A stretch of 64,000 bases of DNA from contig CM074804.1 in the NCBI GenBank assembly GCA_037447605.1, forward strand, positions 3,827,165 through 3,891,164, given 5' to 3'. The stretch comes from Zygnema circumcarinatum. Lineage: Eukaryota; Streptophyta; Zygnematophyceae; Zygnematales; Zygnemataceae. The position numbers and the translations under genes are program-made. Positions 1 through 12,333 of this stretch are shown here, piece by piece (within the stretch, counting starts at the first letter, position 1; every line of letters begins with the position of its first letter). The notes below the pieces were generated by a model. The model ran no database searches, was not told where the DNA came from, and saw only the letters and a list, made by a program, of their open reading frames with translations.

Positions 1-241
1 GGAGAGCAGGCCACAACCTTTCATCATTAGCTCATTGACATGCGCTTGACACGGATGGACTATGGGAGTTCTACGTTTTTTTAATTTTTTTGTGGGGTAA
101 ACTCCATTAATGATTCAAACACCAGCTATCTACTCATTCATGCCAGTGCTTTTCCATTTGCTTTAAGCTTCAGCAAAGTTATCAACAGGCTAGGCCTTAC
201 CTGAGCCTGCTGTAGGTACGCTGGTTGCCTCTTTCATGAAC

Positions 242-2579
242 CTAACCACAGCAAATCCTGCAATGGTGAGAGGAATAAACTTCTTTCCTACATTTCTTCG
301 ACTCCCGATCACCAGCCAGATTCATCAAAGAGACACAGGTCAAAAGGAGGAGGGGACTGTTGCAGCTCAAATGACTAACAGCTTCATTTGCGATATTGAC
401 AAGGCCTACATCACTCTTTATCTCTCCCACCCTATCTACCTAGAATCCCCTCTCCCCCATCCTCACTCTCTATCCCTTCCCGTACTCCATGCCCCCCTCA
501 CCCCCTGCCCCTCGTCTCGCATGCCCACTTTCTCCCCTCAACTCCCAATCAACCTGTCCCTCCTCGCCCCCTCGCCCCTTCCATTCTCCCTTTTTCCTCC
601 CGTCGCCTTTCCTTTTCATCCCCCTCCCTCCCACCCCCCTTACCCCTGTCCCTCCCACCTCCCCCAACACCCGCCGCCTCCTCTCTTCCTTCCCTCCTTG
701 GTTTCAACTCCCCTTCCCAATTTCCCCCCCTCTCAGCCCTCCCCCCTTTCCCTGTCCCCCTGCTCCCTCCTCCCTCCTCCTTCACCCTCCACCCTCCCGC
801 TGGCTTTACAAATGGCCATAGCAGCATGGAACACGGTAGGAACAAAGTTGAGCAATACTTACATCTTGCACAACTGATGCCAGGTAAATGACGCCTATCA
901 ATTGGGGAAGCTCCAGAAGTTCCAAATAGTCCAAAATGGCTTTCGCATCGGGAATCTACATACATAACAGGAGGAGAAGTTCCAATTGTCGAATGTTTTC
1001 TTGACAATGACAGAAGCAAGGGTAAACAGTCTCATGGACAAATTGTCGATCAAACAGATAAAATCTGCTTGACTTTTGGAGCTGACCACTCCAGTGTAGC
1101 TTTGGGAGGCCTACACCCCGCGATGTTCTAAAGGGGAAATGGACTAAAACCGCAAGCCCTCTCTCCTCATAGTTCTCATGCTCATACGGAAAGAGAAGGA
1201 AAGCAAAAAGGGCAATATAAAAACAGGAAGGGAATGAACAGGGAGCGGAGAAAAGAAAGTAGAAGCACAAACTAGAAAGGGAATTCCACTCGAAGAAATA
1301 AAAATACGTGGGCAAAGGACGGACCGAGAAAAAGGGAAGAAAAAAAGGGAGAGAATCAAAGGCGAAATCAAGCAGCGGTACAACCTCAAATGCCAGCTGC
1401 ATTACCAGGTAATGGGATGTTGCCGGAAGTCGAGGTCTCTCTTGAGAGCATATGTCGCAGATTGCAGAGCTGCAACCTAAGTCATCCCTCAGGTAATGTT
1501 CATGGACGAGAGCGACAATGCTTCCAGTTCTCTTCCTCGTTTTGGCTTCCCTTGTAGCCTGTGCGAACAGTAATGCGGCAATGAAGCAAGTGCACATCAA
1601 CTATATTATTAGTCGCAGAAAACCCTGATTAGAAAGGCAACAAATTCCCTGCATTTCCGTGCAAGCCTTGTTTCGGTCCCGACCCAAGGAGGAGAGGCAC
1701 CGCTCGAAGATAATCACACACCTCTTGATCATTGCAAGAGCACCAAAACTCGGCTTCGTAAAAAGGACATCGTCGTGACTACTAAACACCTCCCTTCCCT
1801 GGGCTGCATGGGGGGCACGCTTGAGCAGACTCTTGCCCGGTTTTGCACAATAGTCTTTCTTTTGCTTCTGATAGCACAAATCGCAATTCAAATCACTCAA
1901 ACGCTTGTCTATGCAGCTGGCATCAGCTGAAATTGTCAAAAAATGGCTGATTCGTCATTAAGTCACGTTTCAAAATGACAACTGTTACTTTTCAGCTATG
2001 TTTTGTGCAATTTTTAATTGTTGATGTGAGGGGCTCTTCAAGATGAACTCATGCCCAATAGAATGCGATGTAAATCTTAAAGAGTTTAACCCGTGCTATA
2101 TACACTCTCTAAAGAGCAATTTCAGAGGAATTCTTTTGTCAACACCTTCAATGAAGTTCCTTGTGAAGCAATTCCTCTGTCTGGACTTTATCTGATTTAT
2201 GAGTTTGTTTGTCCGAGAGAAAGTGCAAAGTACAGAGTGTAGAACGTTCCATTGTCCGATGATATGTTCAATTTTTCTGATGTGAAAGCACAAGACGTTT
2301 TTATAGTTCAAATATGATATCATATTCTAAAACGTCACGAAATATTAGCTTAATTTTTCGCAAACACTATTTTGCAATGCTCAAACTTTGGCAAATATTG
2401 ATATTGGAGATGTTCCGGTGGAAGGCCTCCGCGTCAATGCTGAACAAAAGACTATCTTCAAGCGATTAAACAACATTAACAGCATTATCCTGAACTTATG
2501 CGATACGCTTTGCTTCTGAAGCTTATTTTTTCGAATGGAAATCCTTGGAACGCACATATTTGCCAACAATTCCTGCCAT
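242..2579 (-). CDS. Unrecognised multi-exon gene fragments, possibly ARM-like
   Basis: Several minus-strand stretches look exonic but I could not join them into one gene. A stretch near 1929-1733 follows a good acceptor (polyT then CAG) and ends at a GTGTGT donor; it is rich in Lys and Cys and contains SSHDDVLFTKPSFGALAMIK. A stretch around 1089-956 encodes helical sequence such as FICLIDNLSMRLFTLASVIV. One at 430-242 contains SCNSPLLLLTCVSLMNLAGD, which resembles an armadillo-type helix pair. A possible start, MAGIVGKY, lies at 2579, about 230 bp from the divergent RabGGTB ATG. Family, exon order and completeness are unknown. A degenerate gene is an alternative. Confidence 0.22.
430..800. 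repeat. Pyrimidine-rich low-complexity tract
   Basis: The plus strand is almost pure C/T for about 370 bp (CCCTCCC-type runs). This opens spurious Pro/Ser/Leu-rich reading frames on the plus strand and Gly/Arg/Glu-rich ones on the minus strand. I treat these as artefacts of base composition. The tract may lie in an intron or untranslated region of the minus-strand gene. Confidence 0.7.
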
Positions 2580-2811
2580 GTCGAAGAAAATGCCACCCAG
2601 CTCCTCCCTCACAGAGACGAGAAGTAGCCGCGCTTCTCCCTTGCAGAACGATGCTCCACAGAGAGGATAGATAGGAAGCAGTTGAGCTCCGAGTGCTAAC
2701 GATGAATAGAAGGCATCTTAAGCGAAACAGAGAAGTACTGTTGACGGAGCGTCAAGGACAGCGATGAAGTGAAAAGCGAAGGGCAAGCCTGCCGGGGAGG
2801 CCTTATTCAGC

Positions 2812-5800
2812 ATGGGAAATGGCCGGGAAAGTCTGCTTTTGGAGAAGCATCGTGAGTATATCAAGGGGTTAGACAAGGTGAGATGCAGTGCTGCGTTGCA
2901 GCAGGTGTCTGTTTGTATCGATGTATTGCCAGATGAGTTGTTTGGTTGAAAATTCTGTGTAGTTACTCGTCTTGAAACTACGAGGAAAGATTGACCGATT
3001 TCATGGCGTAAAGGTTAAGTTCAAATTTTCTTGAAAAGGTAGTGAATGCCCTAATATCGGTCATCTCTTCGATTTATGCCGATGTGATACAATTGACTAC
3101 AATAGATAATCAACCTTGCTACTAATTGACAAGCACAGCAATTTGAATATGCCCGTTAGAGGTCAATCGCCTGAAGCATTCAATCAACCTCAAGTAAAAG
3201 CATAGATGCTGCTTTCTTGCTACTAAGCTGGGAGTACATGATATGCAAGAAATGTATAAGGAAAGACACAGCTGATAGAATGAACAAGCATGCAGGAAGA
3301 TTGAGACGATCTGTATCTCTTAGGTTGTAGACTATTTTCAATCGTTTGCAACTGGTAGTTGACAAATCGAAACCTAGAAACACAACGTAATCTGGTCTGC
3401 CGTATGCGATTGTTTCCGCAACCACCTCGATTCTAAGATTCACATGAAACGAATATTTAGTTGGCAGTGCTGCGCCTTTGTAAATGAAACTAATATGGAA
3501 ACTGGATTGTGGAAAAATTGTAAGCGTAAAAGCTGGTTGAATGGCTTAGCTGGCCGGGGTTGTCCGAAGAGATGCTTGAATGCAAGTTTTGCTTTGAACA
3601 TTTCTGTTTACGATGGGAGATAGCTAGCAGCTGCCTGTGAAAACAGAACATTTTTCAGGGGCTGGCTGCATTGTTTGAACCTGATGCAGAAAACAGAAGT
3701 GGTGGAATATGTGATGACGGAACATCTCAGAATGAGTGGTGCCTATTGGGGATTAACGGCCATGGCTCTCATGGACAGCCTGGAAGAAATGGAGGAAAGT
3801 CGAGTGATTGACTGGGTACTGCGTTGCAGACATTCAAATGGTGCGATTCCGATTTACGAAAATTAGTCTACAGTTGGACTTCTTGTGGGATGCACGTAAC
3901 ATCTTGGCTTGAGTGTAAAGGGTTTCGTAAGTCTCGGTACACCTGCAAGTGATAAAGCCGGAAGTGCGGATTGTGATGTGTAAACTGGTTCGAGTTTCAG
4001 CATTGGTTAATCCGGTCATGGCAATTTTTTTGTGGGGTTGTTTAACTCTGGAGCATCTCTGAAGCTGCCAAACGGCCGTAAACGAAGTAACTGAGAGCGG
4101 ACATGCCTTGGCAGGTGGTTTCAGTGGGAACATAAATCATGACCCCCATATCTTGTATACACTAAGTGCAGTCCAGATTTTGGCTTTATTTGACAAGTTG
4201 CATCTTATAGACTCGGACGAGATCGCATCATGTATCCTATTCAAACCCCACAAGTTTAGCACCATCCGCACTGAGCCATTGAGTCACGTTTTTGAGTGTG
4301 ACTGCACGTTGTGGTACTGTTAATTGGCATGGAAACTGTCTCTGTTGGCACTGCTAGAATCGTTTTTTGTTTTTTTCAAGTCAGGGTTATTTCTATTCCA
4401 TGAACCTGCTAGTGTACTTTCCAGCCCTTGTTTAACATTATGATGAACTAGCCCTTCAAAATGAAGCTTTCGCCACTGATCACAAAGCTTCAGTCGCATT
4501 TTGTTCTAACTTTTTCCTTGCAATTTTATCTCCTCTCTATGACATATGCAGAATGCAATGGGATTCGGCCGTGATCTTTTTGGTTGTTTCATTCAGAACG
4601 CAGCATTCCTTAACTTGTTACTGACAGATATAGCTTCTCTCCAGCAGGATGACGGGTCCTTTGCGGGCGACGAATGGGGTGAGATCGACACAAGGTGTGT
4701 TTGTCGTCATTGCTTGCAGTTCTGTCAGCTTTGAACCCTCTCCCCAAAGTCGATGTATGATATGAGGAGGATTGTTCAGCGAGTGAATTATTGGACTTCT
4801 AGACCGGAAAGGGCAGTTTGCATCAGGATGCTGCTGACCAGTTCAGCGGTTAGACTGCTCAACCTCTGGAATCGTGTATTTGTGAGCCGTTTTGCTGGCG
4901 GATGTCATGCAGGGAGCTTTCTAGCCCATTTCATTTTTATGTTGACCTTTGCCGAAATATTGTAAAATCCTGTGCACAGGTTCTCCTATTGTGCAATCTC
5001 GTGCCTGGCTCTAATTGATAGACTCGACCGCATCAACTTGAAGCGGGCCACAGACTTCATTGCAAGCTGCAAGAATTTCGATGGCGGTTTTGGGTCAGTC
5101 CCAGGAGGTGAATCACATGCAGGGCAAAGTATGTTTTTTTCTCCTTTTCAAACTCCTTCCCCTTCTGTCTTTCTCTCTCCGTCCCTTCCGTTTCCCCATC
5201 TTGTTCTTCCACTCCCCTTTCTAATTTCCTGCTTCCTGTTCGTGCTTGTATTTGTGTGTTCCTTCGCCACTGGCTCTTGTGTCAGGTTTCTGTTTGATGG
5301 TCATCGCAGTTACGTTCAATCTTTATCCACTGCTTTGTAAGGTTAATGCGGCCAGAAGATGTAGATGTGGATTGCAGTGTCTTGACTGCGGCTATATTTA
5401 GTGGGCTTATACTGCAAATGCAGAATGGAAGCTCACTCTAGCTGTGTTCAGAGAGCAGAACTAAGTGCGCCCATTACAGCATTCGACGGAGCCTGTACGG
5501 GTTCACCTCTATGTCACGTCTGTGTCGGAGGGTGCGCACATGTTGTTGCAATGCTATGTATTGGAGTGGACTATCAGGTGGTTTATCTCTCGTATTACAT
5601 GTCCTTTGGAGCAGAGAAAGTTGTTGCCCGGAGTCCATGACATTTATGTTCTGTCCATAAGAGTTGCTCGCGAACGAACCTTGTAATGCGCTGAGTTTCA
5701 GCATTTATTGAGGAGAAGGCCAGACTGCTTTAGTTGCTTCAGTTCTTTCAAAGGTAGTACTGGAATAGTTTCGTTCTGTGCTCCTGCATGAACCAACTCA

Positions 5801-7203
5801 CTTCTAACCTTTAAGAAACGAATGGACAAGTCCATACTTCTGTCTGTATTCTCAACCACCCTGTATGCGTTGCTTGGATTGCTTTCTGTGTCTGGGAACA
5901 AGCCAGTCTTCTGCTGCGTGGGAGCGCTGGCCATAGCCGGAGCCCTTCACCACGTGGACCACGACTTGTTGGGTTGGTGGCTGGCGGAGCGCCAAGTCCC
6001 TGATGGAGGACTGAACGGACGGCCGGAGAAAAAGCCCGATGTGAGCTCTGTTCTGCATTGGAATCAGCTTGGGCACTTTCTGCAGTGAGACCAGTGAAGA
6101 GCTGAAGTGAGCACTATCCTGTTTGAGACCTGCGAGAATCTTGATGGAAGCACTTTCAAGCATCTGCTGCCAGCTGCGCATTTTTCTGTACATATCACTT
6201 TCCGGCATCGCATCTGCTCTGTTCTGGCCCTTTCGGCTTGGACTTCTGTGGGAGGTTTCTCCGCATAGTGGTAGTCCGGGTTGAGGACCAGATAGCAGGA
6301 AGACACTGTCATTCTCTCTTAAGCCCAGCTGGCAGTCCTTCAGTTATTAATCAATCTCATTTTAGTGGCATGTTTTCATGTTTTACAAATTGAATGGCTG
6401 AGTCGGGTTAATCATCCTGGTGCTTGTATCACCAGCATGGTCTATTTAAGCTCTGGTTGGTCAAGCTTGTTTTTATGAAATAACTAGAATATGCAGCCCT
6501 CAAGTATCTGGGGCATGCAAACCTGATGCTGAAAGCTCACCTTGTGTTTGCAGGTTTGCTACTCGTGGTGGGTGCTTTCTTGTCTCTCTATATTGGATCG
6601 ATTACATTGGATAGACAACACTCGCCTGCAGCACTTTATCTTGGACTGCCAGGTGTGCGGCCCCACTTGTGCCTCGTCTCCACTTTTCCTCCCTTGTTTT
6701 GAGCTCTCTTATGCAAGATGCTACCTTGTTTGCTCGAGAGTAGACCTTGTATACAAGGCATGCAGAGCAACCGTATGCGCCAATTCTCACGGAAGCCTTG
6801 TGGCGGATGGCAGGATGAAGAACGTGGAGGGATTTCGGACAGGCCAGATGACATGGTGGACGTCTTCCACACCTTCTTTGGAATAGCAGGCGAGCTTCGT
6901 GATCGCCAAACTCTCTAATCAGATGCTTCCCCAATAACGCAATGCGAGAAAAAATTTCATCCATAATGCAGCACATCGATTGACACCATACGTAACTCGT
7001 CAACAGTTTTAGCTTTCCGACAAGCGCTACAGCACTCCCCTTTATTGTTGCTGCACTGCTGGTCTGACCCTGCCTCTGCTGCCACAGGTCTCGCTCTATT
7101 GGGCCACCCGGCGCTCAAGCCAGTGGACCCCGCCTTCGCTCTCCCTGTGCACGTTATCAATCGCATCTTTCGGCAGAGGGCTGCGGCGTCAGACAAGAGC
7201 TAA
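2812..7203 (+). CDS. RABGGTB: Rab geranylgeranyltransferase (GGTase-II) subunit beta
   Basis: Catalytic beta subunit that, with the alpha subunit and Rab escort protein, attaches geranylgeranyl groups to C-terminal cysteines of Rab GTPases in the cytosol. Nine exons: 2812-2877, 3690-3840, 4115-4231, 4628-4694, 4980-5128, 5907-6040, 6554-6652, 6814-6889, 7088-7203. They give 324 aa, the usual length, with phases intact. The N-terminus ([15 protein letters not shown]) is typical, which fixes the start. Prenyltransferase repeats follow in order: [65 protein letters not shown] and [12 protein letters not shown]. The zinc ligands expected for the family are present: Asp228 and Cys230 in PDVCYSWW, and His280 in VDVFHTFFG. 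The last intron appears to use a GC donor. The gene converges on NF-YA. Confidence 0.95.
6890..7087 (+). other. GC-AG intron (intron 8 of RabGGTB)
   Basis: The exon must end ...GGA ATA GCA G and resume GT CTC GCT to keep the conserved FGIAGL motif. The only junction that does this puts GCGAGC at the 5' splice site and CCACAG at the 3' site. GC-AG introns are a known minor class of U2 introns. Confidence 0.8.
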
Positions 7204-8348
7204 GCCAGCCAATAGCTTTGAGTGGTTCGTTTGTATTTTTAGGTCACGTGAAAGCAATACACATCACATGGTACTGAAGGACGGTGCATCTTGCCAGCAC
7301 TTACGTGTCCAATCTCTTTGAAAAGTTGCGTCATTTCCGTCTACCTCAATTTAATACCTACAGTACTAGCTCTTGTTGGTTTATTGTTATTGCTTTTTTC
7401 AGTTTCTGAATGGACGATTTTAGTCTTTGTCTTCGTTTTGGTTTGTTCACTTTGTGAATGGATAATTCCCTGCAGTAAAGCGCTGCGTTGTACTTCCTCA
7501 TTCAGCTCTTCCTAAAAGTCTCACAACCTGCCATAGGCCACAGCACTGCACCATGCGACTGCACATGAAAGAGCAGACACGGTTGCCCCCACAAGCGCCA
7601 TGTGGCTGGCTCGCATTGCCCTCCGCTCCGCTTGCTACCAACTGCTTCTACCCATAGCCAATGCTCAGGGAAGTTCCGTGGGAGAAGGGGCATCGAGCAC
7701 ACTTTCGGTCTCGCATTACTTTTGAAGTCCATAAAGAATGTGGGGGGGAATGCGTGAAAGGAGTGAAGGAGGGAGCCACACTTTGCACAGAGCCATCGTC
7801 ATAAAGTCTTTTCAGCCTCCCAAGCAGTTTGATGGCTACTGATCTTTTTGAAATTCCACGGTTCATTTTGGACAGCCTACTAAGGCGTTCAAACCACATC
7901 AGGGTCATCATGGTTTGCACATCGAGATCCGGATTTGAAGGGCACACGCACGAAGGCTGTGAAGCATCACCCTTCACTAGAGGCACAACACGAGCTACTG
8001 GATGTAGTATACATAGGAAAGAGATCCTGAACTTATTCTTCCGCTTGTACAAAGGCGCTACTTTCACTCCCCTAACAAACAAGCCGGCCTGAAGCTTCTC
8101 GTAAGACTCGATCGGCTCTCACTCGGCGCATCGCTTGACAGGCACAGATCCTATGCCAGATCTCCATTTGAGCTTTTGGCAAAAACCACCTTGCCCGAGG
8201 TACGTGCTGCTTGCCACCCCTTAAATCACAAGTAAAGCATACAAAAAAAGCTGAGTAGAGGCTCCTGGGACTTACCTATAAACACCAACTGACTGCCTAT
8301 TTGACCCGCTTTGGGTTCTTGCATCGTTGCATCCCTTCAGCTACTGCT
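7204..8348. other. Convergent intergenic region, no gene recognised
   Basis: This 1.1 kb separates the RabGGTB stop from the NF-YA stop and probably holds both 3' UTRs. A minus-strand open frame of about 140 codons spans 8082-7648 but has no ATG at its head and matches no family I know. Confidence 0.5.
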
Positions 8349-10110
8349 TTACTCCGACTTCTCGTCAGGTTGCAGAGAGCCGATCCCCAGCATGGCTCCC
8401 ATTTGAACCCCCACTCCATTCTCTCCACCACTTGATAGCGGATGGAATGCTGAGGGGTGGAAAGGCTGCCCAAGACCATAGTGACCATCTATGCCGCCTG
8501 TTGGCATGGAGGGCGCAAACCCCCTGTTCGCAGCGTCTCCCTGAGTCCTCCCCTGCGCTGCCAGGGAGGGGCTAGATGCTCCACCTTGTCCTGAAGTCGC
8601 GTGCTGAGAAGGGCTCCGGTTTTCGCTTTGAGCTTTCATCTGCCCGCTGCCTTCAGATTGCCCATCACTGTCTCCGTCCTGGCTGCCATCTTTAGGTTTC
8701 GTGTTTAAGAAACGACCCCCGCAGCCTCGTGCTCTACGAAGTGCGTGTTGATGTCGTGACTCGTGTAAATACGGCTGGGCATGACGAAGAAATAAAAAGA
8801 GCATTGAGGAGAAGTGTATCTGCCTCTAAAGTACTGTTACTGTAGCAACCAATACAATCGGCTCACTGATAAAGAAAGACGACAGAAATTGTGCACTACT
8901 AATCGACAACTTTATTCACTGATAAATCACCATAAGGTCCTCCTTGGACTTTTCCATACACAGACACAGGATGTGTGAATATCAGAGTAGCAGAAGTTGA
9001 TGATAGATTCAAAAGGAGATTATAACTTGCTTTCCCTTGAAAAAAAATTGGATGGAGAAAACTTCAGAGGGAACACAGTGCTGCATCGGCAATATGTCGT
9101 CAATCAAGTGCGGGTGATTTAAAAGCCAAGAATGCTGCCACACAAACACTTCGTGAATACTTTATAAAACAGGCAATCGACCAACAGATGAGGTCATAAC
9201 TGACACAACATTGCGGCGTGCAGGCTCACCTTCCTGCTCTTGATCAATCGATTTTCTGACTCTGCTTTGGCCCGAGATTGCCGCCGTCGAAGAATCCCGT
9301 GATACTGCTTAGCATTGACATATACCGGCTCCTCCTCCATTATTTCTGTAGGAAGTGGCATGCGAGCTTGCTGCACCCCAACAAGATGAGGAGGCATCTG
9401 CAGTTCCAACAATAGTGTACCAAGAGCAGAGTTTGAAATGAGTCTGGAATCCATGAGATAACTGCTACTGCTACTGCTCTCATTCGTCAACTTCCACAGG
9501 TGGATGACCGCGAGTTGCAAGGCTGTCACAATGTCGCAGACAACCCCAACTCGTTCAGAAAAAGGACCAAGATAGGAATCAAACAAAATCTTTCAATGAG
9601 GACTCACCAAAGCTTGTGTTCCATATGCCATGGCGAAGTTGCCATAATAGGAGTCATAGGGATAGGCCGCCCTCTGCAGAAAGTATTGACCCGCAAGGAG
9701 AGTGCTGAACTTAGCTACAGTTAACTTTGCCAACATGCACTTTTCCATATTCGGCCAAGCACATCACTAGCTTCAATAGGACACGGATAGTTGTGGCTTT
9801 ACATTGCTCTATCTGCACCAGTGCAAGGAACCCTAAAAGGAGGAGAAAATCACTCGCATACCAGGGCTGAATTTAATTCCAATTGCGTCCGCGGTAGAAT
9901 GTATTCTGCACCCATGGTCATGCCCGGTGCAGGAGCAACTTGCTGGTGCTGATGGTCTTCCTGAACTCCAGTTGTCTCATAGCCTGCGAAGTTAACAAAT
10001 ATCCCTTGACTTCAGCTGGAACAGCTAATCAGTCTAACCCAACTTTCAACTTTTGTTCCAATACCTCTATTCAGAGCCAAAGATGCAAAGTCCCCCTGAA
10101 TGCTGAGCAT
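8349..10110 (-). CDS. NF-YA: CCAAT-binding factor NF-Y subunit A (HAP2)
   Basis: Sequence-specific subunit of the NF-Y trimer; it joins the NF-YB/NF-YC histone-fold dimer and binds CCAAT boxes in the nucleus. Exons: 10110-10065, 9983-9862, 9673-9608, 9397-9230, 8774-8349, giving 275 aa with phases intact. Exon 3 encodes [19 protein letters not shown], a plant NF-YA signature. Exon 4 carries the subunit-interaction helix ([19 protein letters not shown], about residues 100-120). Exon 5 opens with the DNA-binding helix and loop ([20 protein letters not shown], then RFLNTK). The intron between AAG and CCG that splits the two helices is clear. The C-terminal 115 residues are Ser/Gln/Gly-rich and look disordered. 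The start in exon 1 ([15 protein letters not shown]) is chosen because its phase joins exon 2; an upstream exon cannot be excluded. Confidence 0.92.
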
Positions 10111-10649
10111 GGCTATCAAAATGCGCGCTCAGGCTCAACGAATGATGCAAATAACTCGAGCAGCGTAGGTGTCATTAAGAACCCCGGGGAGCCAGCTCTG
10201 CCCAGCATTCAGATGAGACTCTAACAGGAAATTCCTCCGCGCACTCCGAGAGACATGAGATTAGGGTGGGACATGGCACATTGAAACCCTGACTACTGAG
10301 TTAGGGCACAACATGAGCATGAGCAAGGATCTCCATCCAAGTGGATGAACGCTTCACTCATAACCCCACACACAAACCCTAAAGAAAATATAACCGTTTC
10401 TGACGGAAAAATTCATGTGTTCTACGCTAACAGTGGCAACAGCGGACCTGATTGTGTCGCCATGGAAACAGCGCAGCTGCTCTCCCCTCGCAATCTTGGA
10501 ATGCCGTCCGCGATAGTCTGAGCAGCGCCAGCGGGATGTAGCGTCTACAGGAGGCCGAGTTCAAGGTAGTCCCTCGACACTATCGAAATTAGGGTTACAG
10601 TAAGCGGAACGGAAGGGGTAGGAAAGAGGAGAAAAGGAATGGAGAACGT

Positions 10650-10990
10650 CAGACTGAGGAGTCGAGAAAAAGACCGGAGAAAGATAGGAGAGGGGGGGAG
10701 AGGAGAAAGGGGAAGTGGAAAGGAAGTGAAGGGAAAACAAGGAAAGGGAAGGGAAGTGACGGGAAGGGAAGGGAAAAGGAGGAGAGGGGAGGAAGGACAA
10801 GGACGGAAACGGAGAGAAAGTTGAGGGAAGGGGCCGGCGGAGGTTAGGGGATGGCAAAGGGCGGAGGTGTGATGGGGAGTGGGGAGGGGGGGGGGGAGGG
10901 GGGCGTGCGTTGGTAAGAAGAAAGAGAAGGGGCTGGAAAAAGAAAGAGGAGCGGCTAACAGTGAATGGAGAGTATATGAAGAAAAGAGTA
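10650..10990. repeat. Polypurine tract
   Basis: About 340 bp with the plus strand nearly all A/G, including GGGAAGGGAAGG-type runs and a long G run near 10886. Such strand asymmetry can favour triplex or G-quadruplex structures. Confidence 0.75.
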
Positions 10991-11394
10991 GAAAGAGTGT
11001 AGGCGAAGGCAGGGAAGGAATGGACGGAAGAGAAATCGAGGGAAGCAATGGGCCGACAAGGAAGCGCGCAGCGGGCAGACAGCAGCCCGGGAGCGAACAA
11101 AGAACGAGACTAGCGGAGGAGGCGGCGGGATGAAAAGCCGACGAGTCGTCGCGGGAGGCCAAGTGAAGCGCGCGGACCCCGCTGCCAGACGGTCAAAACG
11201 CGCGGCGGGACAGGCAGGCAGGCAGGCATACAATAAAAGAAGGAAGCGCGAGGCAGGGCAGCGCCTATTGCCTGCCTGCCTGCCACCTGCTGCCTGCTGC
11301 CTGCTGCCTGCGAAGGGAGGAGGGCGCGGGAGGGAGGAGAGGGGAAGGAAGGGGAGGGGCAACGCAGCGCAGCGCCCTGGGGGGGTGCGGTCTC

Positions 11395-11672
11395 GGGGGG
11401 GAGGGAGGGAGGGAGGGAGGGAGGGAGGGAGGGAGGGAGCTGCCTGGCTCGTCTCCGTACGCCCGTACTGTGCCGTACGTAGTGGTACGGTCGATCCCGG
11501 GACTTGGAAGCGCAAGCGCGCATTGTGCCCTGGCGCCCTCGCTCCGACTTTCAAACTCCGAAGTTCAAACTTGAAAGTTTCAAAAAGCTGCGGCCTGGAA
11601 CCTGGAGGGACGCGCGCACACGCTGCAAAGGGAGGGAGGGAGGGAGGGAAGGAGGGAGGGAGGGAGGGGGGC
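11395..11672. repeat. Two (GGGA)n microsatellites
   Basis: GGGA/GGGAGG tandem arrays lie at about 11395-11438 and 11628-11672, separated by about 190 bp of GC-rich DNA that includes a CGTAC-rich patch at 11456-11495. Four or more G-tracts with short loops are present in each array. Confidence 0.85.
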
Positions 11673-12333
11673 GGGGCGCGCGGCCGCACGGGTCGGTCTG
11701 AATGTGCAGGGAGGGAACCAAGGCATGTGCGGGACTGCTGGTTTAATAAAAAGGAGGAAAATGGCATTGAACTCACGATACTCGCGAGTACTGTACTCGG
11801 ACTGCGGTGGCGTATGGACTGTGGGGATTTGGATGGAGGGTAGCCGACCGTGGCTCATGTCATGGCTGCACGGTTTAGGGTTAAGGGTTTGGCCATGTTG
11901 GGTTTATAGGTTTCAGATGGTTTGAGGGGCTTCTGCTACCTTGGTGTGTCGTGCCTTCTGTGAGACAATGTTGTTAGACTCGCGGCAATGTTTTTCCATG
12001 GTCTTTAAGAACAACACGAGTCAGAATGGTTTGACGCGCCGTAGTGTTATTTACTCGCAGACCCAACTTTTGCTTTATGTGCAAATGTCGCATACATTCT
12101 TAATCGCACCAGCTCTGCGCTTCAGCAACTTTTCATTTACAAGGGAGGAAGCTGGAGTCTCCTCCAAGATTCCGTTGCTGCTTGCGTGCTGTTTAAGGCT
12201 GAACCAACATAAGGGGCCTCTAGGCCAACTTGAATCTCAAGATAAACAATTCTAAAAAGACAATGTACGCCAGTAACTCAACTAATTAGGATACGCGAAC
12301 GATTATTGGTAAAATCTGTGAGAGCGCGTGGTT

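Larger units (their letters stand above)
10111..12333. other. Upstream region of NF-YA, purine-rich, no gene recognised
   Basis: This 2.2 kb lies between the NF-YA start and the VPS45 stop. Long open frames on both strands at 10.5-11.9 kb are made of Gly/Arg/Lys or Pro/Ser runs and follow the base composition. It probably contains the NF-YA promoter and 5' UTR and the VPS45 3' UTR. Confidence 0.55.

Noticed and set aside
7648-8082. 144-codon minus-strand frame
   Set aside because: There is no ATG at its start and no family resemblance, and it lies in the expected 3' UTR zone of two convergent genes.
10955-11843. Long overlapping open frames (237 and 273 codons) on opposite strands
   Set aside because: They consist of Gly/Arg/Lys or Pro/Ser runs produced by (GGGA)n and purine-rich DNA, with no domain or splice support.
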